Positions 20,490 through 32,888 are shown, numbered from the stretch's first letter. The stretch is 64,000 nucleotides of DNA from Heligmosomoides polygyrus polygyrus (GCA_947396885.1 OX377202.1:22444001-22508000); one strand, 5' to 3'. Numbers and translations are program-made. Notes: a model not told the origin generated them from the sequence alone.

Positions 20490-22475
20490 GTTGCGCGAAG
20501 CTAAAAAAATTCATACATACACCCGCAGCCAGACAATGAGCGTTGGCAAGTATACAAAAGAGTGGTTTACATTATTTACGGAAATAGGCTTCTTACGTAA
20601 CGCTAGGAGTGTCTTCGAGGAGATCAGAGAGCGTTTTAAAATTGCAACGTTTCTCAGTGATCAGGCTTGTAAACGCCCAGGATAGGGTCTGGGAAGCCAC
20701 ACTTTACGTTTCCAACAAAATTGATGGAAGTAACGACAGACCTGCGGAAACGCGTACCAGTTCTTAGGGGTCTATTATGTTGATGTACGTAGGATCATTC
20801 AGTGGGAACAGCGCTTGTTAAGCCAAATGGATCTACTTTTCCTTTTCCAGAATTCCTTCAGCGTTCTCTCCTACACAAAAGTGTATTACAACGCGTCGCC
20901 TCGTCGCAATCGAGTACGTGCACAGCCACAGATATGTACTACGCTTTGGAACGATTCCTGGTTGAATTTAAGCCTGAAAGCAGTAACTGCATGATCTTAG
21001 CTCATCAAGACCTGAACGGGGTGAAAAACGAGCAGATGTTGATTCGAGCAACGCCTGATGTCGCATGTTTTCCTCGTATTTCACTTCCCGACCGTGTGGA
21101 ATGTCATCGTTTCTGTGCCTAATTCTAAAGAGTCGGACATTATTCCCAACGCTCCGTTAAAGATGTATGATTACGAGAAGTCGCCTTGAAAGTGAAGTTG
21201 TTCAAAATATCTCGATGTTTTGTCTCCTGCGCTGGCATAGGGAAGAGTTTGTAACAAAAACAAAACGAATAAAACAATGGTAAATTATTGAAAAACACAT
21301 AACACACGTAGTTCAGCAAGCAGGCAAGGAAAACAACATAACTTCAGCTAAGGAAATCAACTGTGTAGCCTTTGAAAAATCAAAGGATACAATATATAAA
21401 TGCAATGTTATAAACGTGTAAGATCCAAAATCTTCTGAATTTCTTCTAAATTTCATCCAATCCTCCGCGCCAATTAGTAAAGTTAAAAAATAAAAATAAT
21501 GTTATTCGCTTGGGCTGATGAGCCAAGATTGTCACAAATATTTATTTCCGCAGACGTTTCGGCGTTGTCGCCTTCTTCGGAGCCTGGAAAAGTGAAAGTC
21601 ATGAGGGAAGCTACTCTCCTAGATGCCGTTTCATTTTACAGGAAACCAGTCAAAAGGCGAAAAGACCAAGAAAAATAAAAAAAACAAAAATAAAAATAAA
21701 TGAAAATGAAAATAGTCTGGTATGAAGTGCAATTTTTAAACTCTATATCACCAAAGACATAAATCGCTATATGGGCCCAAATCTGTACCGGGTGTTAGCA
21801 CGAAGAGGAAAGCAGTCAGAGTCGACGTGTAATGCTGCTGCTACGTCATTCTTCCTCCTTGACTCGCTTTCGGGTGCCGGTGTGAGTTCTATCAGATAAC
21901 CTGGGACATCGCTTTCAAGAAGAACTCTCCACAGGACCTCGCAGTGTATCCAGACGTAGCCGGCAACTCATGGACGCTGAGGCCCAGCCATGTCAGGTAA
22001 TGCCACCTTTATCCCTCATCTCTGCCATAAGAGCCCTAAGAGAAGGACATTTTCAGTCCCTCAGTCTATCACATTTCCGCAGACTTTCGTCGGATGCGAG
22101 AAATGCTTGACCAACCTGCAGTTGGAGATTCCAGAAGTACCTCCGCCATCTCCTGGTTAAGTAGCTCGCCATACTACCTAATCCTCTTACCAATGTACAG
22201 GGTGGCTTATAAATATTGCAACAAAGATTCATTGTCAGTCGTATGAAGGCGGTAAAAATAGAACAAATTCGGTAAAAATTAAAGCACCATTTGCTCACGT
22301 ATTGTATATCACGAACGAGAAGCATTATTCATGATGGTCCATTCCTGGCTCAATAAATCCATAAATTGTATTGGCAGATTTCCGAGCCACGTCTCACCAC
22401 CTCACGGAATTTTAATTCCCCTTTGTTTCAAAGACTGGACGCTTCTGTTTTCTTTACCGAAAAGAGCAGGATCTA
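20490..22475. other. No recognisable gene; A/T-rich with one stem-loop repeat
   Basis: Open frames here (for example 20802-21122) lack recognisable motifs and splice context. The only notable sequence is the GAAGAAGGCG stem-loop word at about 21549-21582 (minus strand). Confidence 0.5.
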
Positions 22476-23391
22476 TTAGGGGGGGGGGGGGGCAAAAGTA
22501 ATGAGACACCCCATGCCGTGTCCATATATCTCGTGGCTGGAGTCTGGTTTCGTGCTTGTTGTATTTGTATGTTTGTATGCTACTTACTGAAGCCCATCTG
22601 AAAAGTTACCACTTCCGCCCTTTCCAGAAGCATGCCAAAAACCCCAGCCTGTCTCATGCCGAAACCCCAGTCTGACGAGTCGACCTGTGTCGCTCAAATC
22701 TCCCCCAATTCCCAACCCCGAGCAGCCTGGGCTCAATATTCACGCAAGATGAGAAGTACGTCTTCTACCTTAACCCTGCCAAGCAGCGAGTCTGGGCGAG
22801 GCCTGGTGAATTGTTACCGACCTTCGTTCGGCGAGATGTTCACGGCGAGAAGCCTCTTTGGAGCTTTTGGGTCTGCGCCCATGGATCGGTTTACCGGAAG
22901 CTGTTTCCCAAGAGCACCGCGATGAACTCCAAGGCCATGGTGAACGAAATAGAGGAGATGGGCCGGCGACTCCCTCTTATTCATTCGCAGCGCTTCAAGA
23001 AGGTTCTCCTCTTCGACAACGCCGCACCCCATCGGGAACAAGTAAGCACGGATAAGCTTGGCCAGCTGGGCTACGTTCACATGCCTCACCCACCGTATTC
23101 GCTGGACATCTCTCCATGCAACTACCACTACTACTTGAGCCTACAGGACTTCCTAGTCGGAAGGGACACAAGAACCCAAGCAGTCCTTGACAACCATATC
23201 GAGCACTTGATCAGCACCAGGCTCAAGCAGTTCTGGAAGGATGGGATCAGGAAGTGGGCTGAGCGATGGCAGCAAGGTCCTTGCCCTTAATGGCAAATAC
23301 ACTCCTCAGCATCGTTGAGTTGTAATTGAGTTATAAGTAGATAAAGATTTTTTTTTCATTTTGTCTCATTACTTTTGCCCCCCCCCCCTAA
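22476..23391 (+). pseudogene. Mariner-family transposon with G-tract ends, defective
   Basis: It starts TTAGG followed by a G run (14 Gs, 22479-22492) and CAAAAGTAATGAGACA. It ends TGTCTCATTACTTTTG, 11 Cs and TAA, with TA on both sides (22474-22475, 23392-23393). The frame at 22811-23290 continues upstream, open from about 22745, with QDEKYVFYLN (first acidic site), WSFWVCAHG, LLFDNAAPH (second Asp), and PPYSLDISPCNYHYY. The third catalytic position is Asn, 34 residues after the second Asp, matching DD34D spacing but with D changed to N. The N-terminal DNA-binding domain is missing. At 916 bases it is shorter than the usual 1.3 kb. Confidence 0.8.
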
Positions 23392-24050
23392 TAGTCTATA
23401 AGAAAGTTGATAAATAAATGTCGAAAATGTAAACCTGGAGGAAATCAAAGGCTACGCGCACGACTGAATATTGCATTTGCCTCAGCTCGTTGCTGTGCTG
23501 TGTAGCAAAGAAATGTCGTTCTTCAGTTGTAAATTATTGTTAGATCCATTCATCTGATGTTCACCCTGGAGAAGGCCGTAGAGTGCCCTAAATGCCAGCA
23601 TAATATTAGGTGTGCATCGATCAATCTTCAGAAATTTAGCCACTTCGGAATGTGGGTACTCCAATGCGGGCCAGGAGAAGACAATCGGTCGTTTCAAATG
23701 GAAGCCTACTATTGTTTAAAATGACGAGCTGCAGTCATAATAAATCAAAGGAGAATAGTACGAAGAATGTGCTACATAATAACTGTTGAATACCATTGAC
23801 AAGTGTCTATTAATAACCTCACCAATTTTTTTTTGTAAGACTCATGGGCCACCCTGTAGATCACATGAACGCTGTGCGCAATTACGGTAGACATTACATT
23901 TGTGTGCGAATTGCACCAATTAGTCTTCCTAGCGCAAGATTCGATCGCAGTAGAAAATTCATAGACCTTCTAGGCTCTTTTGAACGGATGGTGTGGAACC
24001 TAACTGCTCAGTTATTGCCACTGACCATCGCAAATTTCGGAATTATTCAG

Positions 24051-24439
24051 CCGTTTCGAGATTTCTGTCCCAACTGCCACCCGTGGAGCTGGATCCCAAC
24101 AACCTGGTATCGCCGGTTCATCTACTCAACCGGTCGACAGCCAAGCGGCACGAATCAATCGACGCGAACGGGAACACGTCCGGCCAGTTTTTCTGCGCCG
24201 TTCCGAGGCGCGCAGTCCGCGAATTCGACGCGCGCGGGCGCGACGCGGTCGCCGCCGTCCGAATGAGGCGCCGTTTTTCGGCCCCGCGTCCTGCACCTGC
24301 CGTCCGCCGGCGCCCCTCGGGTGGTCATCTGTTCCGGCTGGCCGCTTCCGCCCGTCTGTTCGAATTCGGGGCCTCTTCAGCGACTTGGCCCACGGGTGGC
24401 TCATATGAGGCGACAAGTCGCTCCAGGGAGGGTCACCTT
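24051..24439 (+). CDS. Candidate coding exon, GC-rich, unknown product
   Basis: After a consensus-like acceptor (ggaattattcag) a frame stays open for 129 codons to a donor, GTAAGG. The first part reads like natural protein (SRFLSQLPPVELDPNNLVS, then NTSGQFFCAVPRR); the rest is very Arg/Ala-rich because the DNA is GC-rich, unlike its surroundings. The last 40 bases overlap an inverted-repeat arm (24400-24445), so the true exon may end earlier. I do not recognise the family and found no partner exon. It could also be a GC-rich repeat. Confidence 0.25.
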
Positions 24440-26142
24440 GTAAGGCAGCCCGTGCCGCATGTTGTGTTGCAGGGAATTCAGCATTTTACGCAGAACTAGT
24501 GGCCTTCTGATAAGGTGCACGGCTAACAGTATTATAAAAATCCGACTCCTGAAATTGACACCGTAACCCGGCGTTCGATTGGGGCGCGGTCGGTCCTTTA
24601 AACTCGTGACGTAATCGCACAGTATGTAGCGGGTGTCGGCAGGCGCTTCGAACATTCTACTATCACGATGTTTTGAAGGATCCGCGCAGTGGTGGAGGGT
24701 AATGTTAGGACTAATCGAGCGGATCTCGAATACCTTGGCCTCCTTAGCAGAACTTTCTGTACCTTGTTCTGATGATCAACTGTGACGTAACACTGGTCCT
24801 TAACTTAGCATGCTTGCAAGGAAGGATGTTTTGTAGATGTTCAAATAGAACTCGTTCACAGAGTTTATAGCGTCTGGAGCCCCTCCACAAGATGAGTCTA
24901 TTGGACGGTAGGATTGGTAAGTATCTGATGAAGACTACCTCACAATGGAAACATCTAGAGGCCAAAATTCTAAGAGATCTCGGGAAAGCAATTGTTTCAT
25001 AGCCTCGACGGCATCCTGTATCAGTATACGGAGTGCTTCGAGCTACTTAACCAGGGATTGGGACAGGTCTATCATACTTACCTTCAAATGGGAAGACTTG
25101 TGCGTAATGGTAGCTTTTTCATCAGACACCAAGCCCTTATCTTCTGTGCTTAACGTCAGAAATTGAGTCCTGGACGTTTCCAGGTAGTCAGCGAGGTTCT
25201 CTCGAGGCGTTTTTGGACCTGCCAGGATCATAGGTAACATATGGCACATGGCTGTAAGCGCAAATTGGCTTGTGGGGTGGGGGGAGTCAACATGTACAGT
25301 GGCTATCCGCCTTGATAAGAAGGCATATGTATGTCGAATAGCATTAGAAATGGCCTAGCTCAGTAGTATAACACAAGACACTGCATAGTGCTGTCCTATA
25401 GGGTGAGCCTCACCCCCTTCATTTTACGGAAGATCTTACTGTTGAGAGTGAGAAAGTGTTCATGAGCTCATGGAGAGCAAATTGAGACACATATGACCAA
25501 CATTCTTCATCTCAGTTAAGTTCTCCAGCTTTTCGAGCTGTCCTAGAATATGTACACAGAATGGGAATGTGTCGATTCATGCCACTCCACTGTCGCAAAG
25601 ACGGCAGGAATGATCTTAGGAGCGTTGGTAGGCCTCTATTATGAATATTATGAGGACATTCAAGTGTCTAGTTAGATCTCGAAAGTCTCAAAGAAGGGAC
25701 AGAGCTTTCGTTCATCCTTAGATAGCTCTGGAGTGTCGTTAAAGAAGTTATCTGCTTGCAGCGTATAAGTTGTGATTAGCTCCTTCACTCCTTAGAAAAT
25801 ATTTCCCTCCTATAATTGCTCGCAACGGCTTCAGTGTATCCTCCTAGACGAGTCAATGCAACCGGCCTTAGCGTGACGTGGTCGGTCTCAGTCCCTCTAG
25901 ATTTCATAACATTGTGTTTGGAGACTTACTTATCGCGACCGTGAGCTCATGACTCACACGTGAACCAAGTATGGAAACATTCGCGCCCGTTTTGAATCTG
26001 CCCTGCCGCGCTCGCAACCGCGCCCTAATCGAACGCCGGGTTACGGTGTCAAATTCAGGAGTCGGATTTTTATAATACTGTGCACGGCTATTGAGTACGA
26101 TGTGGCCTCCCGGAGCCACTTTGCGCCTCATATAGTGTGAGA
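24400..26142. repeat. Small foldback element interrupted by the MULE-like element
   Basis: The segments 24400-24440 and 26098-26136 are imperfect inverted copies (TATGAGGCG, GCTCC, GGGAGG landmarks). They lie outside the MULE-like element and its duplication, which suggests the larger element inserted into an older small palindrome. Confidence 0.5.
24526..26081. mobile_element. MULE-like DNA transposon, non-autonomous
   Basis: The ends are inverted copies of about 65 bases (ACAGTATTATAAAAATCCG at one end, CGGATTTTTATAATACTGT at the other), both continuing into a GTAACCCGGCGTTCGAT stretch. GCACGGCTA is repeated on both sides (24517-24525, 26082-26090). A 9-bp duplication with long inverted ends points to the Mutator superfamily. 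No transposase frame is visible in the 1.56 kb, so it needs an enzyme from elsewhere. Confidence 0.78.
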
Positions 26143-26427
26143 ATGTTTGCCAGTATTGAAGAGGAAACCGTGTCTGTGAAAATTGTCGTCTTCCTATTTT
26201 GCGTGACTGGCCAGGCGAAGCATGAAACGAAGGAGTTAAACTGTGGAAATGTCTCGACTCCAGAGCATTGGCAGTAAAAAGTGTTTGAGCGGCCTGCACC
26301 ATCGCTTCACTCGCCGATACACTTACAACCGGAAAAAACCCGTCCGAGTTGTCCGGTGCGCAACGCCCAAAGCCGCGCGATTCAAACCTGGTTTTTATTA
26401 GCCATGGAACACCCTTACTACAGGCTC

Positions 26428-26835
26428 TATACGTTGGAGCCAGAGATGAGGGACATTAACGACGCTCTATGGGATTCTCTGTCCATCAGAAGCCTCCCCC
26501 CCCCCTCTCCGTGAGCCTATTTGCGCCAGATAAGCACACAAATATCACCAACTGCAGCGACTGATTAGCAGAGGGATAGGCAACTGTGTGATTCCGTAAC
26601 GATTTCCCTGAATTTCACTCCGAAACTACGATGGACAACTCAGGTTTTTTTTCGGTTGTAACTTTATCAAACACTCATCGCTTCTGATTGGAGCGGATGA
26701 CTATGAGTGTTTGATAAACTTACAACCGGAAAAAAGCCCGTCTGAGTTGTCCACCGTAGTTTCGGAGTGATGCTTCTGATGAGCAGAAAATCCCATAGAG
26801 CGTCGTTAATGTCCCCTATCCCTGGCTCCAATATC
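26428..26835. repeat. Nested inverted repeat, ACAACCGGAAAAA family
   Basis: An inner palindrome (26615-26680 with 26705-26770) has arms sharing CCGAAACTACG, GGACAACTCAG and TTATCAAACACTCAT. Outside it, 26428-26490 and 26768-26835 are also inverted copies (GACATTAACGACGCTCTATGG). A further copy of the ACTTACAACCGGAAAAA word lies at about 26325-26360. Confidence 0.65.
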
Positions 26836-27013
26836 CCATAGAGTTCATTGTGAAGGGTAGCATTGGTCCATCGTGTCTGAGTGTCCAGGTCCAATGGGCG
26901 ACTAAAAATTTAGGGAGAGTAGTGAGGAGTTGTAGGCCACATGGACGAGTTTCCTGAACGTAGGAGGCGTTTGCTTCAGGACCACATCGATTTATTCCGC
27001 CAAGGAACACTTA

Positions 27014-27213
27014 GGGCCTGTTCATACTTCGCGACAAGAGCGACTGGGGCGACGGATGTAGTGTGGTGTACGTAAATAATTGCGTACTCCACACTCCGTC
27101 CGCGACGAATGTAGTGTGAAATGCGTAGTTATTTACGTACACCTCATACATCCGTCGCCCCAGTCTGTGTCAGGGGCTCTTGTTGATCTTGTCGCGAAGT
27201 ATGAACAGGCCCT
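27014..27213. mobile_element. 200-bp foldback MITE, possibly PIF/Harbinger type
   Basis: It begins GGGCCTGTTCATACTTCGCG and ends with the reverse complement, with TTA on both sides (27011-27013, 27214-27216). A 3-bp TTA duplication fits PIF/Harbinger. The arms extend about 45 bases through the CGACGGATGTA word and the centre is a second inverted pair. Confidence 0.75.
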
Positions 27214-28124
27214 TATAGAGCAATGGGTCACCTCTTTTCTTCATAATCGGCTGAATGTGTACAGAAACATTTAGAACGAAGGTAGTAACCACAGTTGCTT
27301 CTGCAGTGGTCAAGCTGTTAAATACTAGTTATGAAGAATCCTCTAGACATGCATCATCCACAAACGTCAGTCAAACGGAGGGGGCTACTGTTGGTGTTGT
27401 CATCGCCTTTCTTTTCATTTTTCCCGTCAACTGCAGTACTAGTTCGTGGGGGCCGGATCTCATCGATATCATCGGAGGTGAACGCGTTCAGTATAGCCAT
27501 ATGTCAGGCACACTCTCCATAGGAAACAGCTGTGTTAACGAAATCCAGTTAAATTAAGTGGAAATAATTGAAAATATATAGGATTAAAGGCTTGAGTCGA
27601 AAAGTTTGCGAACGATTAAGACGTGAAGAACGTCTTGTCTGTATTTCTGTATCCAAAAAACTGACTGATTTCATGCCTGTTGCTCTAAATTTCTCTTTTA
27701 TTCGATTGATCTCCACTTCTGAATCTGCTTAAGAACTCGCTCTCTTGCCTTTATATATTGTTTGCTTGCTAGCCAATACATATTGTTGCTACTTAGTCAG
27801 TTTGCGTAGATAAAGAACGATGTTTAGGATGCCTCGCTCTTGCTCGTTTCTTCACGTTTGCCACGTTTTGGCGTTTTTTTTTTCGAATTTGCAGGTTTCT
27901 TCAGTTTTTCTCTCGAGGTACTGTTCTAAAAGTGCTGAATCATAAGAGACGGATCTATTTTTGTAAGGGGTGCCACCGCATGAAAAGTACTGGGAGTGTC
28001 CGAATGTTGTTTTGCTGTTGATTATGCCGTCGCTGAATGTGGTGTAGGTCGCTAGAGTATTTTTGCGACAGTTTCTACTTATTTGGTTGAAGACATTGCT
28101 AGTCATGTGGTGGCAGCTCGTCTC

Positions 28125-28275
28125 CCACCGACTAGGATCACCTGTCGTCTGGTCACCGAGTTGCTCAGTGCGGGCACCGGCAACGTCTCCATTCTCTCTG
28201 TCGCGTGCCAGAGTGCTCCAGTGGGTCCTCCTCGCTCCATGGAGTCCTTCGCTGCTCGACCGAGCCTCACTAGGC
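28125..28275 (-). pseudogene. RTE-type LINE fragment
   Basis: A minus-strand reading has [16 protein letters not shown] and EQLGDQTTGD, the same C-terminal block as the RTE copy at 3037-3565 ([23 protein letters not shown]). It is only about 150 bases and non-functional. The longer open frame around it is chance. Confidence 0.6.
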
Positions 28276-28553
28276 ACAGCTAGCCGTGTTGTTCCTGTAC
28301 TCTGTAAAGCTATCGTGCCAGAAAACGTGCAGATGGGTTCAAAATCAGTAAGCAAACACTGAAAGCGGTTTCAAATCGATGGAGTCGATAAGTAGTCAAG
28401 CGGATCATCAATAGATGTGCGGATCTGAATGAGTAGAACGTTCATGTGATCCCGCAATTTCCTTGCACACTGCGGACACCGATTTTGGCGGACAATTCGT
28501 CGCTACCCTTAAAAGCTTACTGACGAGTTCACGATGGAGTACTACACCAACAT

Positions 28554-28720
28554 GGGGTCGGATTCATCAACGACTTACATAACTTTAACAGAGAATTCAC
28601 AGCGGAAAACTCATAACGCGGCTTATCGCTCACCATATCGCTTGATAAGCTACGCTGTCAGGGATTTCAGCTGTAATTTTCTCTGTTAAATTGCAGTAAT
28701 GCGATGATGAATCCGGTCCC
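28554..28720. mobile_element. Foldback MITE, GGATTCATCAAC family
   Basis: The left end GGGGTCGGATTCATCA and the right end TGATGAATCCGGTCCC are inverted copies. An inner pair (TTAACAGAGAA and TTCTCTGTTAA) adds to the palindrome. Confidence 0.75.
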
Positions 28721-28852
28721 TGGTAGCCAAGATAGACTCGGTTTCCTGATGGTATAGTTTACTTATTTCTATATAATATTGCCTATCTATTGTGACTCGT
28801 CAAGTCGGGAAATCGTTTAAGAGCGGCCACCACTAACTAGGATTGCAACGAG

Positions 28853-28928
28853 CCTGTTCATACTTCACGACAAAAGCGATTGCTCGACCACGCAAGTCGC
28901 TTTCGCCACGAAGCATAAACAAGTCTTA
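28853..28928. repeat. Partial foldback MITE, CTGTTCATACTTC family
   Basis: AGCCTGTTCATACTTCACG is followed within 60 bases by an inverted relative ending near AAACAAGTCTT. It is a short derivative of the 27014 element. Confidence 0.5.
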
Positions 28929-29068
28929 AATGAGGAGGAACGACATCTGTAGCAGTGAGGTATCGTAGCTACAGACGTCCGTAATTGTATACGCTAGGAG
29001 GGGGAGCTTTTGTTTACTGTTGTTGCTTGTTGTTAATTCTTCACATACTGTAGCTCACAACTTTTTTC

Positions 29069-29572
29069 GGCACTAGTTAAAAGTTCTGACTCCACCAACA
29101 CTTCGGTCGAAAAAAATTTTTTTCGCTGAAACTTTGTCTAGAGGGCTTATTTGGAGTGCTGATTACGAATCTGACATCCGTTTTTCACGATTCGGCTGGA
29201 TAATATAGATACAGGAAGGCACGTGATTACATTCCTCAACTTGTTGCTGGTGACGGCAGGTAGAGGTTGTATCGGTAAGTGGTCTGTTCATCGAGGCTCC
29301 TCTGCTGATACATTTCAGGTAGTTTTGGGCATTTTAGGCACAATATTTATCAGTAAAAACTCGTCTTTGTTTCATTTTCATTGCATCGTTCTCACCACCG
29401 TATCCCTTCCAGCTTTTCTTTCAAGATGAGAAATCCTTTATAAGATATTGACGCTTATGAAACGGATGTCAGATTCGTGATCAGCACTCCAATTAACCCC
29501 TAGACAAAGTTTTAGCGAAATTTGTTTCGACGGAAGTCGTGTCGGTGGAGTCGGAACTTTTATCTAGTGCCC
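29069..29572. mobile_element. Foldback element with 115-bp inverted ends
   Basis: The arms 29069-29183 and 29458-29572 match over their whole length (CACTAG, GACTCCACC and ATCTGACATCCGTTT landmarks). The 270-base centre has no coding sequence that I can support. Confidence 0.72.
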
Positions 29573-30027
29573 CTTTTTCCTATACTTTTTTTTCTGAGAC
29601 TGTAGTTCTCCTCTTCTTCTCCACTTGAGTAGTTCATCCTGTTCTTACCGTAACATGCTTTTTTCCTTTAAGGAGCTTTCTGATCAATGGAACCATTGAC
29701 TCGGTATCAGCTCACCCGACAGAGTTAAGATGAAAGACGAATGGTACCATTACTATTCTTTTTGTAGGAAAAGAAACTTTTTCTCCAACTTTGATGGACA
29801 CTTGGGTCGTTGGTACCAGTTGAGCCGGTATCAGGTCGTCCATCTACACTTTTATTACGAGTCCATCTCATTATTCATCAGTAACAGCGGATTGAGTATG
29901 AAAGATGGTGAGCCGTAAAACAGCTGTTTAAATGATGGGTACTCACTGCTTGCATAGCGCCGTTGCACTACTCTGCTCCGTATTGTTTTACGCTTCGGAG
30001 TGCAATTTGCAGAGATTATTCGATTAT

Positions 30028-30258
30028 TGACGCATTGTAGTGCAGTCAGAGGAGGCGCGAGCTGTCGCGTTTACGCTGAGTCAATGTTCTTGGTTCGGGT
30101 CCCGCCTAGGACCACCAATCGTTCCATTTTCCTATCGATGAATCGGTTCCAGACTTTTCTCAAAAGCATAAAACATTGTTGTTTTTTTTTTTTGTTGGCT
30201 GACCACCGTGAGCTGTTGTATAGGCGAAACACACATCCAAATTGCTTCTTTAAGGTTT
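30028..30258 (+). mobile_element. SINE copy, diverged
   Basis: A-box-like TAGTGCAGTCAG and B-box-like GGTTCGGGTCCC are followed by a decayed body. A run of Ts (30181-30194) has expanded inside the body and the tail is lost. Confidence 0.55.
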
Positions 30259-31461
30259 AATTTAAATTGAGTAGATGGCTCATCCTATAGTGGGGTCGGT
30301 TAACGCTGATCCCTATCTTTTTTTAAAATACGAGTCATAAGTATGGAGAACTGCGGTCGGATTTTTCGCATTAAGCAGGATCGTCTCACACCCTACCAGA
30401 GATTTACAAGGTAGGTGTCTTTTCAGTCCACTGAATCTCTGCGGCAACCTTTTTTCTTTCAAAGATTTGTTTATTTACCGTTTGGACTCTGCTCTGATGA
30501 CTATTCACTATTGATAAGAAAAAACGATCTTGTGACCCCCATTTTCGTTTGTTTACTGTGGAAATCAACGAGCCAGCTGGAGAACTGTCAGAGAGCAACT
30601 GATCGCCACATCGCTCACTTCAGTAGCTGGTCGAGCTGGGTTGGTTTCCTATATCTTTTGTTGTGATCTTTCCGTCGTCTGGAATGTTCGTTCTGACAAC
30701 TGTGCACGTTCACGAAGGGTCTGGCGTAGTTCGCTGCACTTTGGATTAGATTCCTTCGTTTGATAAGTTTCTTTTGAGAGGCTCACAACTGTTGCTACAA
30801 CACACGGGTCGGATATCCCTGACCACTACACGCATTTGCTCTCACTGGAGGTTGTAGGTCTCTAAACTTGTTCTGCAGTCATTTCTGAGTTGCCTACTCT
30901 ATTCACCAGCAACTACTTTCAAACTCCTGCCGTATGTCACATGCCTATGTCACCTTATCTTCGCACGACTCTTCTCAAATCAAACGGCGCCGTCTCATTT
31001 GCGTTTCCATATTATTGGGGGCTTGAGATGGCGGTCGTTCAATGACCTTGTCGTTTTTGAAACATCGTCAACCTGCCTTCTCCGGCTGGAATCTTTTCAC
31101 CCATTGGGGATCAGTTGGATCGGAATGAGGGACCCAATTTCCTTCTTGGAGCTGCCGAATGCTGCCTGTTCCAGTGGGAGTCCATCAGCCTGTTACACAG
31201 CGGCGGCAAAGTTGAAAATGAAGTATCCTACTCCTATCCTACTACATATAAATGTGGGGATAATCGGCTAATGTCACGTGTCCGCCAGGGGAAGGAAGGA
31301 CTGAAGCCAAAAGATGCCTACGACAGTGTGGCGTATACCAGCCGGGCTTTCCTTGAACTTAACCATGGGCGATTGCTGGCGAACTATATCCTTGACGGCT
31401 GATCGTCCAAGTTGACGAGATATTCAAGGGGCAACGCGTCAGGGTATGAATGGGGATCGAG

Positions 31462-31890
31462 TGCAGAGCGCAGAGATTCAGGAGGCGTGCCCTAGACGTC
31501 GTTCAGCGTGCGTCTGGATTCAGGAGACATGACGAAGACGTCGTCCAACTTGCATGATGATTCAAAAGACGTGCTGAAGACGTCGTCTAACCTGCGTAGG
31601 TATTCAGAAGACCTTTGCTAGACGTCGTGAGTCAAGGTTCTGAAGACCTGCGCTAGAGGTCCAACGTGCGTAGGTATTCAGGAGACGTGCTGAAGACGTC
31701 GTTCAACGTCGTTCCACTTGCGTAGCGAGACAAAAGACGTGTTGATGATGTCGTTTAACGTGCGTAGGGATTCAGAAGACCTTCGCTAGACGTCGTGAGT
31801 CAAGATTCTGAAGACGTGCGCTAGACGTCGTCTAACGTGCGCAGGGATTCAGAAGACGCGCTGAAGACGTCGTACAACTTACGTGGGGAT
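31462..31890. repeat. Minisatellite, about 42-50-bp unit
   Basis: The word GAAGACGTCGT recurs with GATTCAGAAGAC and CAACGTGCGTAGG in a degenerate tandem array of about nine units. Related sequence (AGACGTCGGTGCAACG) continues near 32070. Unit length varies. No role is evident. Confidence 0.8.
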
Positions 31891-31940
31891 TCCGAGTAAG
31901 GGCGGCCAATAGGAGAGGACCAACAAAGAGGACCATTAGA

Positions 31941-31971
31941 GGGGGGGGGGGGCGGGAATAAAGGGGGGGGG
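31941..31971. repeat. Two poly-G tracts
   Basis: Runs of 12 Gs (31941-31952) and 9 Gs (31963-31971) are separated by a short A-rich spacer. Confidence 0.9.
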
Positions 31972-32888
31972 ATGACCAGCATTTTCCCTCAACATCGTTC
32001 AGTTTGTGTCGGATTTCTGAAAAGACGGCTTACAGAAGTCGTGACACGTGTGTCAGAGTGCAGGAGTGTCAAAGACGTCGGTGCAACGTAGTGACACGTG
32101 AATTGGTACTCAGTGTCACATGTACGTGCTTGACTCTCACTCCGTTTCTTTGCCAGCACATAGTAAAGGAAGTATTTCGGGAGGGGTAGAGAGAGTGACA
32201 ATGGGATTCGGAGGAGTGTTATTGCCGTCGGATAGTAAGCGGTGTCGACCAATACCGATTAATTATGATTTTGATGATTAAGCATCGGATTGGGACTCTC
32301 ATTACCTGTTTCTCGACACGCAGAGAACGAGCGCTTCGGAGAATAAATCGCGTACATGTGATGGATGGTGGATGGACTTCATATGCGCAGTGAAAATTCT
32401 GCCCTACCATATCCCACTGCACTAATCTATATAGTAAAACCAGTTGTTTTTTACTGTAAGAAGGCCTAAAGAAGAAAGGAGGAAGATTGGGGTCTTTCTA
32501 TTCTCGGAGTTTGGCGGCGAGACTTCCAACCAGATGGGGTGGGGTTGTTCTATTCTCGAGGTTTGGGCGAAGCCCCAACCAGACGTTTGGCGGCCGCGAG
32601 GTCGCTGAACGTCTGTTTTTTTTCTTCAATAACGGCACACCGATTTGTCTCACGGGGGGGGGGAGGATTTCCTTACAACTACCTTGCCGAGACAGGCTGG
32701 GAAATTGCGATGATAGGTTCGAGTTTTCTTCACTATTTGTGTTAGTTACTCTTTTATGGTGTCTCCCTACGACTAGTATAAATTGATGCAGCTTATTTCA
32801 GACTTGTGCTGTTCTCTCTCAAAGGTTTATTTTGAATTTCTATGAGGTGAAAAGAGTGATCAGTTAGATCTGCCTCTAAAAATTTGTA

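Noticed and set aside
23993..24499. The 168-codon frame as a complete gene
   Set aside because: The part before 24051 looks non-coding, and the end runs into an inverted-repeat arm. Only the middle is kept as a weak exon candidate.
27852..28355. A 167-codon minus-strand open frame
   Set aside because: Only about 45 codons resemble RTE protein; the rest is chance read-through around a LINE fragment.
31462..31890. CRISPR-like array
   Set aside because: Units are contiguous and degenerate with no unique spacers, and the DNA is eukaryotic.
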